This document shows, one piece after another, positions 46,286 through 57,597 of a DNA stretch of 64,000 nt. Source of the DNA: Pinus tabuliformis (Eukaryota; Streptophyta; Pinopsida; Pinales; Pinaceae); the NCBI GenBank assembly GCA_031772625.1, contig CM062819.1, positions 820,113,503 to 820,177,502 on the forward strand. Direction: 5' to 3'. Under the pieces are notes generated by a model. It ran no database searches and was not told the DNA's origin. It saw nothing but the letters and a program-made list of their open reading frames with translations. The position numbers and the translations under genes were made by a program. How positions within the stretch are numbered: the first letter of the stretch is position 1; the number at the start of each line of letters is the position of its first letter.

Positions 46286-46570
46286 TTGACAAGGAAGAAG
46301 TTAAAAGAGAAGTTCCTAAGAAGAATCTCACCACCAGTTAATCCTAGTGAGAATGCACAGAGTAAGCCTGGAGAGGCATCTAAGTCCAAGAACACTTCCT
46401 CGAGTAACAAGGGTAAGTCCAACACTCTGGAAGTGTCAAATAAATCCACTCCTCTAGACACTTCAACATTGCCTTCTATTGGTGAAACAATTGATTATAA
46501 CACTGCAGAAGATATGAAGAAAACACGAGCCAACATTTCCATCTATGATCTCACAAATATTGCAGGCTAG
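46286..46570 (+). pseudogene. Gypsy gag-protease linker
   Basis: A 94-codon Ser/Lys/Pro/Asn-rich low-complexity frame (SKSKNTSSSNKGKS) ending TRANISIYDLTNIAG. The last motif, a NISIYDL-like block, precedes the protease in many plant gypsy elements. Confidence 0.6.
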
Positions 46571-46603
46571 CGTGAACTTATTGTCCAAACCTTTTCACAA
46601 CCT

Positions 46604-46918
46604 TTGATAGGTGATAAATATTCCTCCTCTCAAAAGGTGTCAGGTAACTCTTCCAGTCCTCTTGAATCTATAGTAAATGCTTTAACACTAGAATCTAACA
46701 CTCTATGCCCGTCATTTTTATTAATGTTTGAAATTTATAATTATAATGTACATAATTGTTTAGTAGATTCTAGTGCAACTATGAATTCCATGTCATTATT
46801 TGTAGCAAAGAAAATAAATTTAAAATGGGAGAAAACCGATGCACAAATTGTTCAATTGGACAGGTCTCTTGTCTATGCTATTAGTGAGCTTGAGAATGTG
46901 CCGACCATATTATCATAA
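46604..46918 (+). pseudogene. Gypsy aspartic protease (DSS active site)
   Basis: FEIYNYNVHNCLVDSSATMN contains the retropepsin triad as D-S-S instead of D-S-G, followed by FVAKKINLKWEKTDAQIVQL, the expected strand-turn pattern. Length (about 100 codons) suits a retropepsin. The Gly-to-Ser change would disrupt activity. Confidence 0.82.
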
Positions 46919-47313
46919 GATGATCAAGTTCACCAATGTATAAATATTGTAATTATGGAAATACCATAATCCTATGGTGTATTACTTATTAGAGACTGAC
47001 TGGTCACATTTGTGGCCTCCATATAAGGGTAGGAATAATCATATTTGAGTAAACACTGAGTCATACATGAAACACACCATGACACTACTTGAGGGCATCA
47101 ACAAGCCTCTTGCTTTTGATGATTTTATTTTTGGGAATTTATTTCTTGAAAATGACCTTGGGTGTTATCATGCACAACCATCACCCGTTCCACCATATAC
47201 ACAGCTAGAGCTCCTTCCTTGTTCTCCATCCAGTGTAAATGAAACATGTAATATATATGTACATAACAAAAGTAATAATAGTAATAACTGTATAGGAAGA
47301 AGCTTAGTATCTC

Positions 47314-47690
47314 ATAATATTTGGACTTTATATTTTTATGGTTCAAAGACATAGGATGGTTACAGAGCAGGTTGTGTTCTTACAGACCCACGCAATAAGA
47401 AGCATATCCTTTCATGTCGTATGGAGTTCTAGTGTACCAATAACATTGTTGAATATGAAGCACTCATACTCGGATTAAAGGAAGCTATTGACCTGAAGGT
47501 AGAAATTATAAAGGTAATTGGTGACTCAAAGGTGGTCACTCGTCAGGTACGAGATACTATACACTATGTTTCACCACATCTTAAGAACTACCAGCAGGAG
47601 ATACTACACTTTCTGGCTAATGTTTACATATTCAAAGATGTTTCCATAGAGGAGGATGAGCATGAGCAGGCTTTGTAGGAGGTGTCTAAT
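47314..47690 (+). pseudogene. Extra RNase H domain upstream of RT
   Basis: One frame with two TAG stops reads WTLYFYGSKT, AGCVLTDPRNKKHI, CTNNIVEYEALILGLKEAID, KVIGDSKVVTRQVRDTIHY and SPHLKNYQQEILHFLANVY. This is the RVT_3/archaeal-like RNase H pattern. Catalytic Glu (VEYEAL) and Asp (IGDSK) are present; the first Asp is now Tyr (YFYGS where YFDGS is usual). It lies between protease and RT. Confidence 0.82.
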
Positions 47691-47984
47691 GAAATGAAAG
47701 GAAACACTATGTCTAAAGGCGTGGTGTCCCTGGAGAAATTGTATGGCCTACAGAACCGATTCAAAAGGCCAACTAGTACTAAGACTCAGAGTTCAAAGTT
47801 AGCATTTGAACAAGCCAATTTGGGAACTCGTGAAGATCTGAAGTATGTGAACCTCAGTAATTTTTGTTTCTCGCAAGAATGGTAGTAATTTATCCATTTA
47901 TTCTAAAGGTATTGTAATGTTTTCGCATGGACATACGATGATGTAAATACCTATGACACTCATATTATCCAGCACGTCATCCCT

Positions 47985-48716
47985 ATAAAAGAGGGGGTGA
48001 AACCATTCCAACAAAAACTATGGAAATTTCATCCAACACTGGAACCTCTTATATAGAAGGAGTTGAGAAATTTGTTGGATGCTCAGATCATCTTTAAAGT
48101 TAAACATTTCACGTGGGTTTCCAATCTGGTCCCAGTTAGAAATAAGTCTGGAGAGATAAGATTATGTGTAGATTTACACAACCTTAATCGGGCTTCTGAT
48201 AAATATAATTATCCAGTGCCATCCATGGAGCAGATACTCTAGATAGTATCTCGGTCTAAAAAAATTTCTGTACTAGATGGTTTCTCAAGTTACTATAAAG
48301 TGCTAGTAGGAGAACCCGACAGACTGAAAACTACCTTCCAGACCAAATGGGGGACATTCAATTTTAAGAGGATGCCATTTGGACTTATAAACATAGGTGC
48401 AACTTTCCAAATAGAAATGTACATCACCTTTTGCAACTTGATATGTCAGAGTGTTTTTTTAATTGGATGATGTTACTATGTTCTCCAAGAAAATATCAGA
48501 TCACATGCGTCATCTAAAACAGATTTTTGAGCGATGTCGAAAGTATGGGATTTCTCTTAATCCCAAGAAGAGTGCTTTTAGTGTGTTCAAAGCAATCCTA
48601 CTCAAGCACGTCATAGAAAAGAGTGGAATCAAGATTGATCCCAAGAGAGTCAAAGATATCACACGAATCTCATTCCCAATGAATAAGAAATCCATGTAGT
48701 CTGTTATGCTCCTATA
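47985..48716 (+). pseudogene. Gypsy reverse transcriptase (partial)
   Basis: Readable blocks: GVKPFQQKLWKFHP, WVSNLVPVRNKSGEIRLCVD, LHNLNRASDKYNYPVPSMEQ, ISVLDGFSSYYKVLV (first catalytic Asp), TKWGTFNFKRMPFGLINIGA, then after a T-run frameshift LDDVTMFSKKISDHMRHLKQ (48463 onward), the catalytic LDD of the YxDD box. IFERCRKYGISLNPKKSAFS completes the palm/thumb. TAG stops at 48055-48057 and 48240-48242, with a 1-base loss just after the first. The sequence ends in the connection region at about 48716. Confidence 0.9.
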
Positions 48717-49939
48717 CTAATAGGTGTCATATTTCATGATTGACTGTTGAAGTGCCAAATATGTTCATCCTTTCCATGCTGCAAAGGTTTCATATTTTGA
48801 AAGAATAAAAAAAATTAAAAATGAAAAGAGGGTATGCCCTAAAAGAAAGATCAAAGGGCAAAAAGAATGAATTGGTCAAAAATAAAGAAAATGAACCCCA
48901 AAGAAAAGACCAGGAAAGTGTGCTAGTCCAAAATGCCACTACTATCCTATTTTTGCAAAGAAGTTCAATATGTCCAATCAGTGACTTCTGTCACCATTGA
49001 TGGATGGCCAAACAGCTTAATCTTGACCAGTTCATGTTTAAATTTCCTGTTTTAGAGATAGAGAGTGAATTCTGTCCAAACAGTTCAAGCTTGGCAGATA
49101 AGTAGTTAGGTAGAGAAGCAAGGGTGCTCAACAGTTAAATCTAAGCCCCTAGAAGAAATAAGGGCAGACTTAGATAGGATTGCAACTAAAAGAAAAGAAG
49201 AGAGTAAGGGTTTGCTAGTTCAAATGCACCCTATCAAAAAAAAAGAAAAAATGTTAGGTGTAATAGGCTGGGTAGGCAGTTTTGATGTTGCAAAAGCATG
49301 TTTATGAGCAATTTAGTCTTTAAGGATGATTTATCTCTTAAATATCATAAGTGCCATGGCAATGTGGCTAGAAATCAGATGAAGCATGACTAATTTCCCT
49401 CCTCATTTCTCCAAAAACATTTATTAACTTCCTCACAAGGACATTGAGATCTGCTCAGTGCTCCTAGTTCACTTCATTTCATGAGAAATAATAAGTGAAA
49501 CTCTGTTTCTACTTAGGATAATAAAGCCACATTTCTTTTTTAAAAATGTTTTCTTCCACTATGCTAAGTTCTCCAAGTTTATGACTTGGATCTCTTTTTC
49601 ATTTCCCTAAACCTGAGTTTCACTTTTCAAAACTTAGGGTTTTGATTAAACCTACCTTTCATATTAATATACTAACTTTATTTTATAGCTCCTACATAAC
49701 CCCCCCCCCCGGTACTATATTTATATATGAAAACCCCAACAAACCACTTTAAATATCCTGACCCCCGGCAATTATAGCCATAAATCATTCTATTTCGGGA
49801 ATTATGGGTTCTTTTGGAGCCATGTAATAACCCTCCGCGCATAAAAACATTGGAATTCATTTAACATTTGGTTAAATGAATAGCCAGACCCAAAACCCCG
49901 ATAACCAAAGGTTATACCCACAAACATTATAAAACGTTG
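48717..49939. other. Unassigned interval after the gypsy fragment
   Basis: AT-rich, no coding frame. TGTTGAAGTGCC at 48745 could be an LTR start but no partner was found. An 11-base C-run lies at 49700-49710. Confidence 0.45.
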
Positions 49940-50520
49940 AAATATTATGGTGGGTCCCTGTGCCATAGCTCTCTGCCACTTTCATTCGTCACCAACCGTC
50001 GAATCATAGCCCACAGATCTGACGGCCCACATGAATATCGCGCGCCCTTTTGTGTCAATCGTTAGCGCTCGGGGGATGGCGGTATTCCTGCTATACCCTG
50101 GGACAGGTGGCAAGCTCCTACTATGCTAGCTTCCCCCTGCCTCCAATACCACCATGGCCCAAATGCGGTGCGGGGGCCAAACCGCTTACCACCCATGCCC
50201 CCTCCCTGTTGACGTCACACTCGCATCATCCGCTGACGTCGCAGCCACAGCAGCACTACGTCAGCGCCCAGTCACCCCGCTACACGACAAAATGCCGCGT
50301 CATGCTAACGTCACCCGACCGAAGCGCACCAAAACCCGCCAAAATCAAATTTTTTGTCAAAAAGGCATAAAAACGACGTTTTTGTTCATTTTTGCTTATT
50401 GTCTCTACACGACCTCTACATGTTGTTTCAAGTTCAAAGCAGTGTTTAAACCAGCTCCGCCACCAAGCCAAATCAAGCCTGCAAACCGGTCTTCCAGCTC
50501 GGTCCGCCACCTGCAAATCG
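49940..50520 (+). promoter_or_regulatory. GC-rich, promoter-like region upstream of the 50.9-kb frame, with a TGACG cluster
   Basis: Composition shifts from AT-rich to GC/CpG-rich here. Four ACGT-core sites lie within about 105 bp: TGACGTCA 50210-50217, TGACGTC 50234-50240, ACGTCA 50258-50263, AACGTCA 50307-50313. Such TGACG (as-1-like) sites bind TGA-type bZIP factors in plants. An AT-rich GCATAAAAACG at about 50366-50376 could be a TATA-type box about 480 bp before the ATG at 50851. The leader from 50520 has no upstream stop-free coding. Promoter function is inferred from composition and motif density. Confidence 0.5.
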
Positions 50521-50850
50521 CATAGTCTACGGGTTAAAACAGGTATTTACATACATTTCGTTCCCAAACCCTGTTTTTTAGTTTCCTCTGCAAAACTCTC
50601 CAAAAAATGCCCAAATTCAAGTTAAATTTACTAAATTACCTGCAAAAAGGCACACCATAACCACTATTTTTGCCCATTTCTCCAAGAAATCCCACAAACT
50701 TCATTTTTTCCCTGCAAAATTCACCTAGCAAGCTAAAGTTCGAACTCACCGTGGTCTGCAATTCCTGGAAAAAATCCCCCCAGTTGTCATTTTTCCTATT
50801 TAGCTACAAGAAACCTGATTTTCAATTGAAAGATCACAGAGAAGTGACCA

Positions 50851-52695
50851 ATGGAAGCTCCAGTTGCCCTAAACATTGCTCCCCTCAATGCACCTCACAA
50901 GGATTTGGAGGGGTTGCCCCTAGCTGATAGGGATTTTCAAATTCAAAACTTAATTGGTGACAAAAACCACCTCCAAGCATATTGTGAAATAAGAAACAGT
51001 CACCTAAACAAAGCTGATCCCTTTGGGATATGGGAATCCAATCTGCCCAGATACTATCTCCCCTCAGTAAATGTATTTCCAGATGTCATTCGCATGTGCT
51101 GTGCCAATTATGAGCCTACTGAAAGGGCAGTCATGTCTCCTACTGGGACTGTCCCTTTCTATATAACTCCTGACTCAATCAATGAGATGTTGCACTTCAA
51201 ACCTAGTCAGCCTCTAGCTCCTCTTTCCATGGGACAATTGGTAGATGAAGGCTCTAAATTATCCACTGCAGAAATAGAACAAATTGCCAAATTATTCATG
51301 AGAGCAAATTGCCAGCCCAGAGAGTCACCTCCTTTTTGCCAAGTCTAGTTCAATGAAGCTGGAAAATTCATTACTGACATGATATCCTATGTCTTGGGAT
51401 TTAAAACAAGTGAATATATTGATGAGACCATTTTAGCTTTGATGTCCATATTTATTCCAGGACATCTTCCTGTTGTCAAATTTGACTTTTCTACCTTCAT
51501 TAGCAACAAGATCCATGACCAATTCATAAATTTGGACAGAGAATGAGTCTTCAAGTATACCTCTTACATTTATCATCTATTTTTATACTATCAAACAAAC
51601 AGTTTTCAGTGTCCTATCAAAAAATTGGATACTAAAGGAGAAAGGAGGTATGTGATATTTTGGACCTCAGTCTTCCATGAAGTCCATAACTCTCCCTACA
51701 CCTATTGTGAGTTCATTAATCTATTTATACATCCAATCTCCTCTCTGCTAATGAGAACTCCCCATCCTAGACTCTCTGGTGACATGCAGAAAATCTTACG
51801 GCTCTCTAAAAACTACAAGATAGTTGACTGGTACTTCTACCAGAATCACACTAAGATTAGGATATATGGCTATGAGCTGTGCCCCTATAAACTACCAAAA
51901 TATGTGCCTATGAGACTATTTTCCCTGGAATACTTCAGGCAATTTATCAGCTCAGATTTGACTCATTTTTATGCTGCCAGGAAAAAGGCTCAACTGAAAT
52001 TAAGAAACCAATTAGGCCCTTTCATCATTAACAAAAAGGAAGGATGGCAAGATGCTGAAAGGATAATGGGTGAACAACTCAAATTAAAAAGGAGCTTTTG
52101 GTGGGTACCCTATGACCCAAATGGATTCATCTGCGATAGAAAGGTAAAAAATAGGCTATCAGCCCATAAGCATTGTGGGATCCCTAAATTAGAGCAATAT
52201 ACTAATCAAGATGAGTGGGTAGAGGGCATGTTGATAGAACAGCTTACTGAGGAAGAAAGAATGGAACAAGCAATGAAAAATCTTGAAAAGACTCTTGACC
52301 TGGACTCTTTTGGACAGGTCTCTTTCAATTTCCCTCAGCAAACTGGAGTGGGCACATCGACTACTGCAACTTCACAGCAACCAGCCCAAGAAAGCACTAC
52401 ACCAGCTACAGGAACATCTAAAGGCAAATAAGTGTTGCATACAGAGCAATAAGAAATGACAGATCAACCAACATCATCAAAACAACAAGGCTAAGGGGAA
52501 ATTCCTCCTGCCCAGACCAATGCACCGGAGGTACCAACATTGCAGACTCCTCTAAATGAGGAAAAGGACAGAAAAAGGGACCGAGAAGAGACCACACCTG
52601 TAAGTGGGCCAGAAGAGCAACCAGAGGCGAAAAGGCAAAGAATAGGTCCTCTACTTGAAGAGGAAATTAGTGAGGAAATCACAGAAAAGTCCTAG
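50851..52695 (+). pseudogene. Unknown 615-codon protein, stops only, no frameshift
   Basis: ATG 50851 (context GACCAATGGAA) to TAG 52693-52695 is one frame with five internal stops: 51346, 51544, 52429, 52450, 52492. The N-terminal part holds FGIWESNLPRYYLPSVNVFP, TGTVPFYITPDSINEMLHFK and a KLSTAEIEQIAKLFM helix; the layout (fixed-length N-part, then TPDSINEML) recalls plant 'putative plant transposon protein' families, a guess. The middle contains YVIFWTSVFHEVHNSPYTYC, YKIVDWYFYQNHTKIRIYGY and RSFWWVPYDPNGF. Then an acidic helix (LTEEERMEQAMKNLEKTLDL), a Ser/Thr/Gln tail and a basic EARKRQR that could be a nuclear signal. No LTR pair or PBS surrounds it. Absence of frameshifts suggests recent loss of function. 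Confidence 0.7.
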
Positions 52696-52858
52696 GGGTG
52701 AGAGACAATATAAATTGCAATGTTTCAAGATTTTATACATGTATCATAGGCTGAAACAAGAAAAAATTGAGTCCTTGATCAGATTCAAAGCACATTGAAG
52801 AGAATATCATTTAGTGCAAGAATTCTACAAGTGTGGGACTTATGTCTTTCTAGGGTTT
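52696..52858. other. Short interval before the chromovirus-like LTR
   Basis: AT-rich 3' flank of the unknown frame; no motif identified. Confidence 0.4.
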
Positions 52859-54277
52859 TGTCATGTCCCTTCTCAAACACATTTGTAACAGGTGTTGCTA
52901 CACAATTTTGCACAATCTTGGCTAAGGAATAGAACCCATAATTTTTTACTTAGGGACTTAGGAGGCAATTCGACTTTATTTGTTGCTAGTGGAATGTGGG
53001 GGCCACCCAAATGGGAGTTTGAATTGGTTCATTCAAATAGCTTGGAGGAAAGTCGAATATGTTATGGAGGGGCCCACATGAGGCTAGGGAGGCTAAGAGT
53101 TATAAGGAGGGAGAAACTCTCATTTTGGATTCATTCTTACACCTTGCAATGAAAATTACTTGACTGTTTGCTCTGCTGTTTAGCTGAGTCAACTGGTTGT
53201 TTAGCCATGAATCTCTCAAGCAGGAGATTCAACCTCTACTTCAGGGGACCATCATGCACACCCTAGTGAAGTAGTTCCACAAGTATTTTAGGAGTTCCGG
53301 AGTGTGTTACAACACTACCATTCAACCATAACAGGGAGTGCGTATATTTCTGGCTAGCTGGAGAATACGTAAGGGGAGTTTGGAGCTATCAGTGATCAAG
53401 AATTTTGTCAGGAGAGTTAGAGGATTGGAGAGCAGAAAGGGCCATCCTTTCTTGTGAGTTTGGAGCCAGCATCCTAGTAGTCTGATTTACAGTTACCTAG
53501 GCCTGCGCAGAGAGCCATCACTTGGCTCACGTGGGAGTTGAAGGAAAGGAATTGTAGAGTTGGAGTTGGCCAGGAGAAGTAGGAGCTCACTTGGAGGGCC
53601 ATTTGAGGAGGATTGTTGGAGTTGGGAGAGCATGTATTGACAGGATTAGTCACGACAATAGAATTCGAAATTGGAGGAGGGCCAAGTTGTGAAGGGTCAT
53701 TTTTTGAAGGTTAGAACCAAGGGAAACCCTTTCTAGGTTTTTCTGGGTTTTGAGCAAGGATCACACTCCTAAATTTATAGATTTTTTTGGGAATATCTAA
53801 GGGGTCAAACAGGGGTCCCAACTCAGCTAGTAGCTAGAGGAGCTAAGGTGAATTTGGGCCAAAATTTTGAGGTCAACATTTGGCCAATTCCTTCGTGGGT
53901 TTTTCTGGTTTAGGCCAAGGATCAAAGAGCTGAACTCTCATAATTTTATGAGCATGGGAAGCAGTGATTCCAGCCCTTCGAAGTCAACAGATAGAGCATT
54001 TTTCTAGGGCAGTGCAGTTCAGTTTGGTGTAGTAGTTGTAGCAACCTTCAGTTCAACATTTTATCACTTTGGTTTTATCATGCTTGTCCATTGAGACAAG
54101 CCCGGATGCACCATTCTATTTTACTATTGTATTTGCTCCTGAAGAAGTAATAAAATGGCTCAACAGTTCTCTATTTTCAGGGTTTCCATGGGTGCTTAAT
54201 GTATATTTCGTTTTTCTGATTGCTGGATTGTTTGCATGCTTTGTATATCACTTACATTCATGTTTAGGAACATTACA
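52859..54277 (+). repeat. 5' LTR of the chromovirus-like element (1419 bp)
   Basis: TGTCATGTCCC start, ATTACA end, one base before the PBS. Contains TTGGGCCAAAATTTTGAGG-type phrases found again in the 3' LTR. Confidence 0.88.
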
Positions 54278-54278
54278 A

Positions 54279-54290
54279 TGGTATCAAAGC
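54279..54290 (+). other. Primer-binding site, chromovirus-like element
   Basis: TGGTATCAAAGC, one mismatch from the initiator tRNA-Met PBS. Confidence 0.9.
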
Positions 54291-54333
54291 CATAATATTG
54301 GCTCAGCCTATGGTAAATATTAGAATCAAACAA

Positions 54334-57203
54334 CATGGCGACCACTTGGAATGAGGTGGTGAGGATACAACAAATGATGATTGATGTGGGGAAGAAGTTG
54401 ATTCATTCCTTAGTTGGGAATTCGAACATGAATGCAACCGATGTGGAGTTATTGGGGGAAACTGGAGGGCATACCAATCATTGGGTCATGGCATTCAGGT
54501 GTCCCTCTCGTTTTGGGAATTTTGTGAGCTAAGGGATATGCACAAACCAATGGAGACTCGGTGGGATTTTACAAGGATGATGAGAAGTATTAGAAAAAAG
54601 ATGAAAGAGTAGTTGAAGGGGCCATGGTTGGCAAAGAGATAGTTGAGCATACACCCATTGATGAGGCGTCATCCATTGATGAGGTATTCGGGGTTGTGAC
54701 CAAGTTCTCAGGTGATAACAATGCACCACAGGTTGGTGAGGTGCCAGAAGATAGCTCCACTATTGTTGAGGAGCCGATAGATACAAAGGTCTCCAGATCT
54801 ATGACGGAGTTGGCAGACGACAGTTGTCTACAACTGACTGGTGAGCATATTGTGCATATTGGGTTGTCTATGGAGGAGTAGTTGAAGGCTCATGTCGAGC
54901 CCGTGATGGAGGAGGATGTGCAACCATCCCTTGGGCTAGCCATTGATGAGGGGCAGCAAAGAGGTCACACGTTGGGTTTTCAGCACAGTTCACTTCAGAG
55001 GCCCACTAGCAGGGTCTATAGCATTATCAACTCACCCTTATGCATTTGATTGAGGGAGGCTGAGTTGTCTAGATGTACCTGAGGGGTGGATAGATTAGAG
55101 GACTGAGTTGAGCATGATACCACATTAGCTTGAAGGGCTTGTTCCTTCCACACATGATTACACATTCGATCTCTCCTTTGGGATTGGATGGAGAGAGGTA
55201 CTGAGTGGGTACTCGATGGAGCAGGTTAGGTGGTTGGATACATCCATGGCCACATGTCAATAGAGGTCATGGATTACCAAAGGGACTCGAGGGCAGGACT
55301 ATTTTTGGGATCCAGATGGGATTTTCCATCACATCAAAGAGCTGTTAGGTGATGGTAGTAGCTACGGGATGGGTTTGATGCTTGAGCACACCCACATTTT
55401 CAAATCTCCATAAGAACCCTAGTCAACACTAGTGACAGGATGGTTTGACAGGTGGTCAGATAGATTTCATGAGTTGTCTTGGCATATTGATGGTGCGTGG
55501 AGACATGAGGTGACTAACTTACTTTGGGAGGAGCTAGTAGGAGGAGGTGGCATCGACAGGCTATTAGACAGGGCATTGTATGGAGAGAATGCTCTCTTAC
55601 TAGCATATGGGATGCAAGAACTATTGAGGATCGGCGCAGTAGTATCATTTCCATTAGCATGTGGGGAGTCGGGCTGCTCAAGTCTTTCAGAGCAGATGGG
55701 GGGATGTAACCTGCATCATGGAGGGCATACTAGTAGGGAGGTTGATATTTTGGCCCATGTAGGATATTGTATGTTATAGGGTGTTACGACATTGGGCATT
55801 GGTACACATGACTACAAAGAGTTATGTCATAGCATCCAATGTTATGTAGAGGGATGTAGTCTGATTCATATAGACCCAACGTTAAGCCATAGCATCTAGT
55901 GGTGTGTGAGGCTATGAAGTGAGGAGTAGGGGCCTAGAGAGGAGCATGGATATGCATGGTGGTCTGTCATAGTATGTTGGACTACATTGTAGAGTGGGAG
56001 TGCCTCACATTGCATTGAGTACATGTGGGGAGTGATAGGTATAGTGAAACATGTAGGACCCAGGCCAATATATATGGCATAGTCGTAACCGAGGGTATCT
56101 AGTGGTGTATAGGGGTAGGCCATGGTGTATAGTGTCATGTCCAGGAATACTGGAATGATTGGTAGCATACAGGGGTGTATAGTGTTGCACAATGAGGTCA
56201 TGGAGTGTTGCCTCCAAGGAGACCCTTAGATGGAAACACTAGGCATATCTTTGGGTGTAGTTCACCCAGGATTGACAGGGACACAGATGAGCGATACTTG
56301 ATCGTATCCACGGGGACTCACATGCCTGACCCTATTCTACATCCCTCACAGGCGTAGTCGATTTTGCTATCGACTTTCTGCACTTTGGACATGAGCCAAG
56401 GGGAACGAGGAGCTCACCCAAGATATTTGACAACCACATGTTGGGGGATGAGGTGATCATCTGCAGGGGTGGCATATCGTTCATCACCGAGCCTACGTCT
56501 AGGGATCTAGTCCCGAGGGAGACATATGTCACTCTTTTCTCAGGGCCTGTCAAGACTGAGCATGAACAGAGGATAGCAGTTACGACTGAGGTAGTTTCCC
56601 AATATGTGTCCAAGCTCCAAACCTTATATTGGCACATTATCGACAGGGCGGATGGCAATCCCAAGGGAGATGGTTGGTAGGGACAGGAGGGATCCACATA
56701 CCTTGAGTCGATTATTAGTATCAGATACCCATCTTTTGGTTGCATTCACGGGGTAGCTCTTTGGCACACGTGGCTTCTAGCAATCTTCGATACTACACAG
56801 TGGTAGGAACAAGGAAGATTAGTATGCATCAGATTAGCTCACGATATATGGAGCCTATATAGTGATCACATGCAGGGACTAGAAACGAGGGCCAATGGGA
56901 TTCCATCAGTTAACAGGGCTATGCTGCAGCAGGTTTGGCTATGGGATGTAGGGATTCAGTTGATCGATAGATCACTCGTGATAAGTGGAGCCATCGTAGA
57001 GAATGATATAGTTCACTCTTGGGATGACGCATGGGGGTTCACAGAGGGTTTCATCATATGGGGAGGCAGACATTCTCTATTGCTACACAGGTTCGAAGTT
57101 AGATTTGGATGGGTAGGCATAGGTGCCATGCAGATGCTAAGCAGGATGTGTCTCACCTATTTTAGTATTCCACCATCGAGTTCTAGGAGAGGAGGATACT
57201 GAC
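54334..57203 (+). pseudogene. Cargo-like coding relics of unknown function
   Basis: Several plus-strand pieces in different frames, all unlike retroelement proteins. 54334-54532: MATTWNEVVRIQQMMIDVGK, a possible original start. About 55120-55590: DYTFDLSFGIGWREVLSGYS, RWLDTSMATCQ, DPDGIFHHIKELLGDGSSYG and GWFDRWSDRFHELSWHIDG. 56336-56680: FLHFGHEPRGTRSSPKIFDN, GDEVIICRGGISFITEPTS and LVPRETYVTLFSGPVKTE. 56870-57202: LWDVGIQLIDRSLVISGAIV and WDDAWGFTEGFIIWGGRHS. These have the residue variety of real protein and few low-complexity runs. They may be captured host sequence or a very unusual gag. I recognise none of it. The stretch 55790-56220 is repeat-like (ATAGTGTCATG/GTGTATAG phrases) and not coding. 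Confidence 0.45.
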
Positions 57204-57597
57204 TGTGCATGATGGGGAGTATGACATAGTCAGAGTAGCGCAACATCAGCATGATGGCACCACTCTGGGACTAGCAAGGAATTGGGGCATCACAAAACTT
57301 CACAACTCAATAACCTTTAGGGATGCGTTGACTACTGTAGGGGAGATCATACAAATCTTCCATTGGGCTTTACCGAGTCACTAATGGAGCAGGGGACTTC
57401 TGGTACTTTCACTCGGTAGGATAGTGAGTGGAGAGAGGGGAGCTTCATGTTGGCCAAGATTGCTTGGGATCCTAGTATTGAAGGATTCTTCCATATCAAG
57501 ACAGTGCAGAGGTTAGGAACAATCCATTGGAACATCTGGGACCCCGGAACATTTTGTAGTGACAGTGGGGAGAAACAGTTAGAGAGGTTGCTTTCTC

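Larger units (their letters stand above)
44760..48716 (+). mobile_element. Ty3/gypsy internal region, Tat-like order (gag, PR, RNase H, RT), 3' end lost
   Basis: The plus strand carries, in order, gag (44847-45941), a Ser/Lys-rich spacer with a nucleocapsid remnant, protease (46604-46918), an extra RNase H (about 47314-47690) and RT (about 47985-48716). It ends abruptly after the RT connection region: no own RNase H, integrase or 3' LTR. Stops are mostly TAG in place of Gln codons. An additional RNase H domain separate from the RT-linked one is known in the plant Tat lineage of Ty3/gypsy; assignment to Tat is inferred from that and from the RT style. Confidence 0.8.

Noticed and set aside
50050-50525. 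Overlapping open frames in three phases upstream of the unknown protein
   Set aside because: Long frames in several phases are expected from the GC-rich composition; none has a motif or continues into 50851.
48745-52858. LTR element enclosing the 50.9-kb frame
   Set aside because: TGTTGAAGTGCC at 48745 looks like an LTR start, but no PBS, tract or second LTR could be found.
55896-56217. Minus-strand frames of 70-101 codons
   Set aside because: They run opposite to the element over a repeat-like stretch and have His/Tyr/Thr-rich residues of low-complexity type.
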